NCBI GenBank assembly: GCA_011049795.1
Contig: DRHD01000037.1
Location: 1 to 27,498, forward strand
Origin: Porticoccus sp.
GTDB lineage: Bacteria > Pseudomonadota > Gammaproteobacteria > Pseudomonadales > Porticoccaceae
Length of the DNA stretch: 27,498 nucleotides
Reading direction: 5' to 3'
A program made the position numbers and the translations under genes. Below are positions 25,960-27,498 of the stretch, one piece after another. A model generated the notes under the pieces. That model saw only the letters and a program-made list of their open reading frames with translations. It had not been told where the DNA came from and ran no database searches. The first letter of the stretch is position 1, and the number at the start of each line of letters is the position of its first letter.

Positions 25960-26450
25960 TGAGACGAATAATTTCAGTATTGATGGAAAACGAACCGGGT
26001 GCTTTGTCTCGGGTTGTGGGGTTGTTTTCTCAGCGTGGTTACAACATTGATACGTTGACGGTTGCGCCCACAGAAGATCAAACGCTGTCCCGGTTGACCA
26101 TGACCACACATGGTAATGATCAGGTGATTGAGCAGATCACTAAACATTTACACAAATTGATCGATGTGGTCAAAGTGGTTGATCTGACAGAGGGACCTCA
26201 TATCGAACGGGAACTAATGTTGGTGAAAGTGAAGGCCAATGCTTCACAGCGAGCAGAGATTAAGCGTTGTGTCGATATTTTTCGCGGCCAGATAGTCGAT
26301 GTAAATGCGAATGCTTATACATTACAGATTGTTGGTAACAGTGATAAACTCGACGCCTTTATTCAGGCCATCGGTGATGTCGATATTCTTGAACTGGTTA
26401 GATCCGGTGTATCTGGTTTGGCTCGTGGTGAAAAATCACTGCGACTTTAG
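25959..26450 (+). CDS. ilvN: Acetolactate synthase, regulatory (small) subunit, IlvH type
   Basis: Regulatory subunit of 163 residues, the same length as E. coli IlvH. The N-terminal ACT domain (ISVLMENEPGALSRVVGLFSQRGYNIDTL) holds the valine feedback site; the positions equivalent to known feedback residues, G14 and N29, are present, so the enzyme should be valine-sensitive. The C-terminal domain (ERELMLVKVKANASQRAEIK and LVRSGVSGLARG) activates the large subunit. ATG 25959 overlaps the ilvB stop as TGATG and has GGAG eight bases upstream; an in-frame GTG at 25932 was rejected. The two subunits are translationally coupled. Confidence 0.97.
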   Translation: MRRIISVLMENEPGALSRVVGLFSQRGYNIDTLTVAPTEDQTLSRLTMTTHGNDQVIEQITKHLHKLIDVVKVVDLTEGPHIERELMLVKVKANASQRAEIKRCVDIFRGQIVDVNANAYTLQIVGNSDKLDAFIQAIGDVDILELVRSGVSGLARGEKSLRL

Positions 26451-26530
26451 GTTTTTATTAGGGAGAGTCTTTGGTGTTGTTAAAAAATCACTCTCTTGGT
26501 AACTCATTAATTTAGATGAAAAAATCATAG

Positions 26531-27498
<968 letters not shown>

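Overview
The window looks like core chromosome of a Gammaproteobacterium, most plausibly a marine one related to Pseudomonas, Cellvibrionales or Spongiibacterales. The placement rests on gene families and synteny: ribF-ileS-lspA-fkpB-ispH followed by type IV pilus minor pilins, bamD next to rluD-pgeF-clpB, and an IlvI/IlvH-type acetolactate synthase with ilvC. No genus is assigned. No insertion sequence, prophage, CRISPR array, tRNA or rRNA gene was seen.

Layout. (1) 1-4903, plus strand: the end of ribF, then ileS, lspA, fkpB and ispH, mostly overlapping by 1-8 bases, a compact housekeeping operon. (2) 5004-13001, plus strand: a minor-pilin cluster with two fimT/fimU-type pseudopilins, pilV, pilW, pilX, pilY1 and pilE. 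These encode the priming and tip complex of type IV pili. (3) 13007-18070, minus strand: bamD, nadE, pilS and pilR. The pilS-pilR pair is a sensor kinase and sigma-54 activator that meets the pilin cluster tail to tail at pilE. (4) 18179-22680, plus strand: rluD, pgeF and clpB, with a near-consensus sigma-32 promoter before clpB. (5) 22765-23828: an unrecognised 114-residue gene and a convergent DUF4124 gene, with a 32-base perfect palindrome between them as the likely shared terminator. (6) 23947-27498, plus strand: the branched-chain amino acid operon ilvB(ilvI)-ilvN(ilvH)-ilvC, ilvC cut by the window end.

The most interesting part is the roughly 270-base leader of the ilv operon. A plausible sigma-70 promoter has an inverted repeat lying between its -35 and -10 elements. 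It is followed by a close-packed series of six hairpins over about 165 bases, two of which compete for the same strand. After these comes a possible 14-codon reading frame rich in Val, Ile and Leu, whose stop codon overlaps the ilvB ribosome binding site. The position and lineage fit the published candidate RNA motif called ilvB-OMG, but I recall that motif only by name and context and could not align it. Other points of note are calcium-loop-like motifs in three pilus proteins, a PilY1 without a canonical MIDAS sequence, a roughly 25-residue insertion in ClpB, and the unrecognised gene after clpB.
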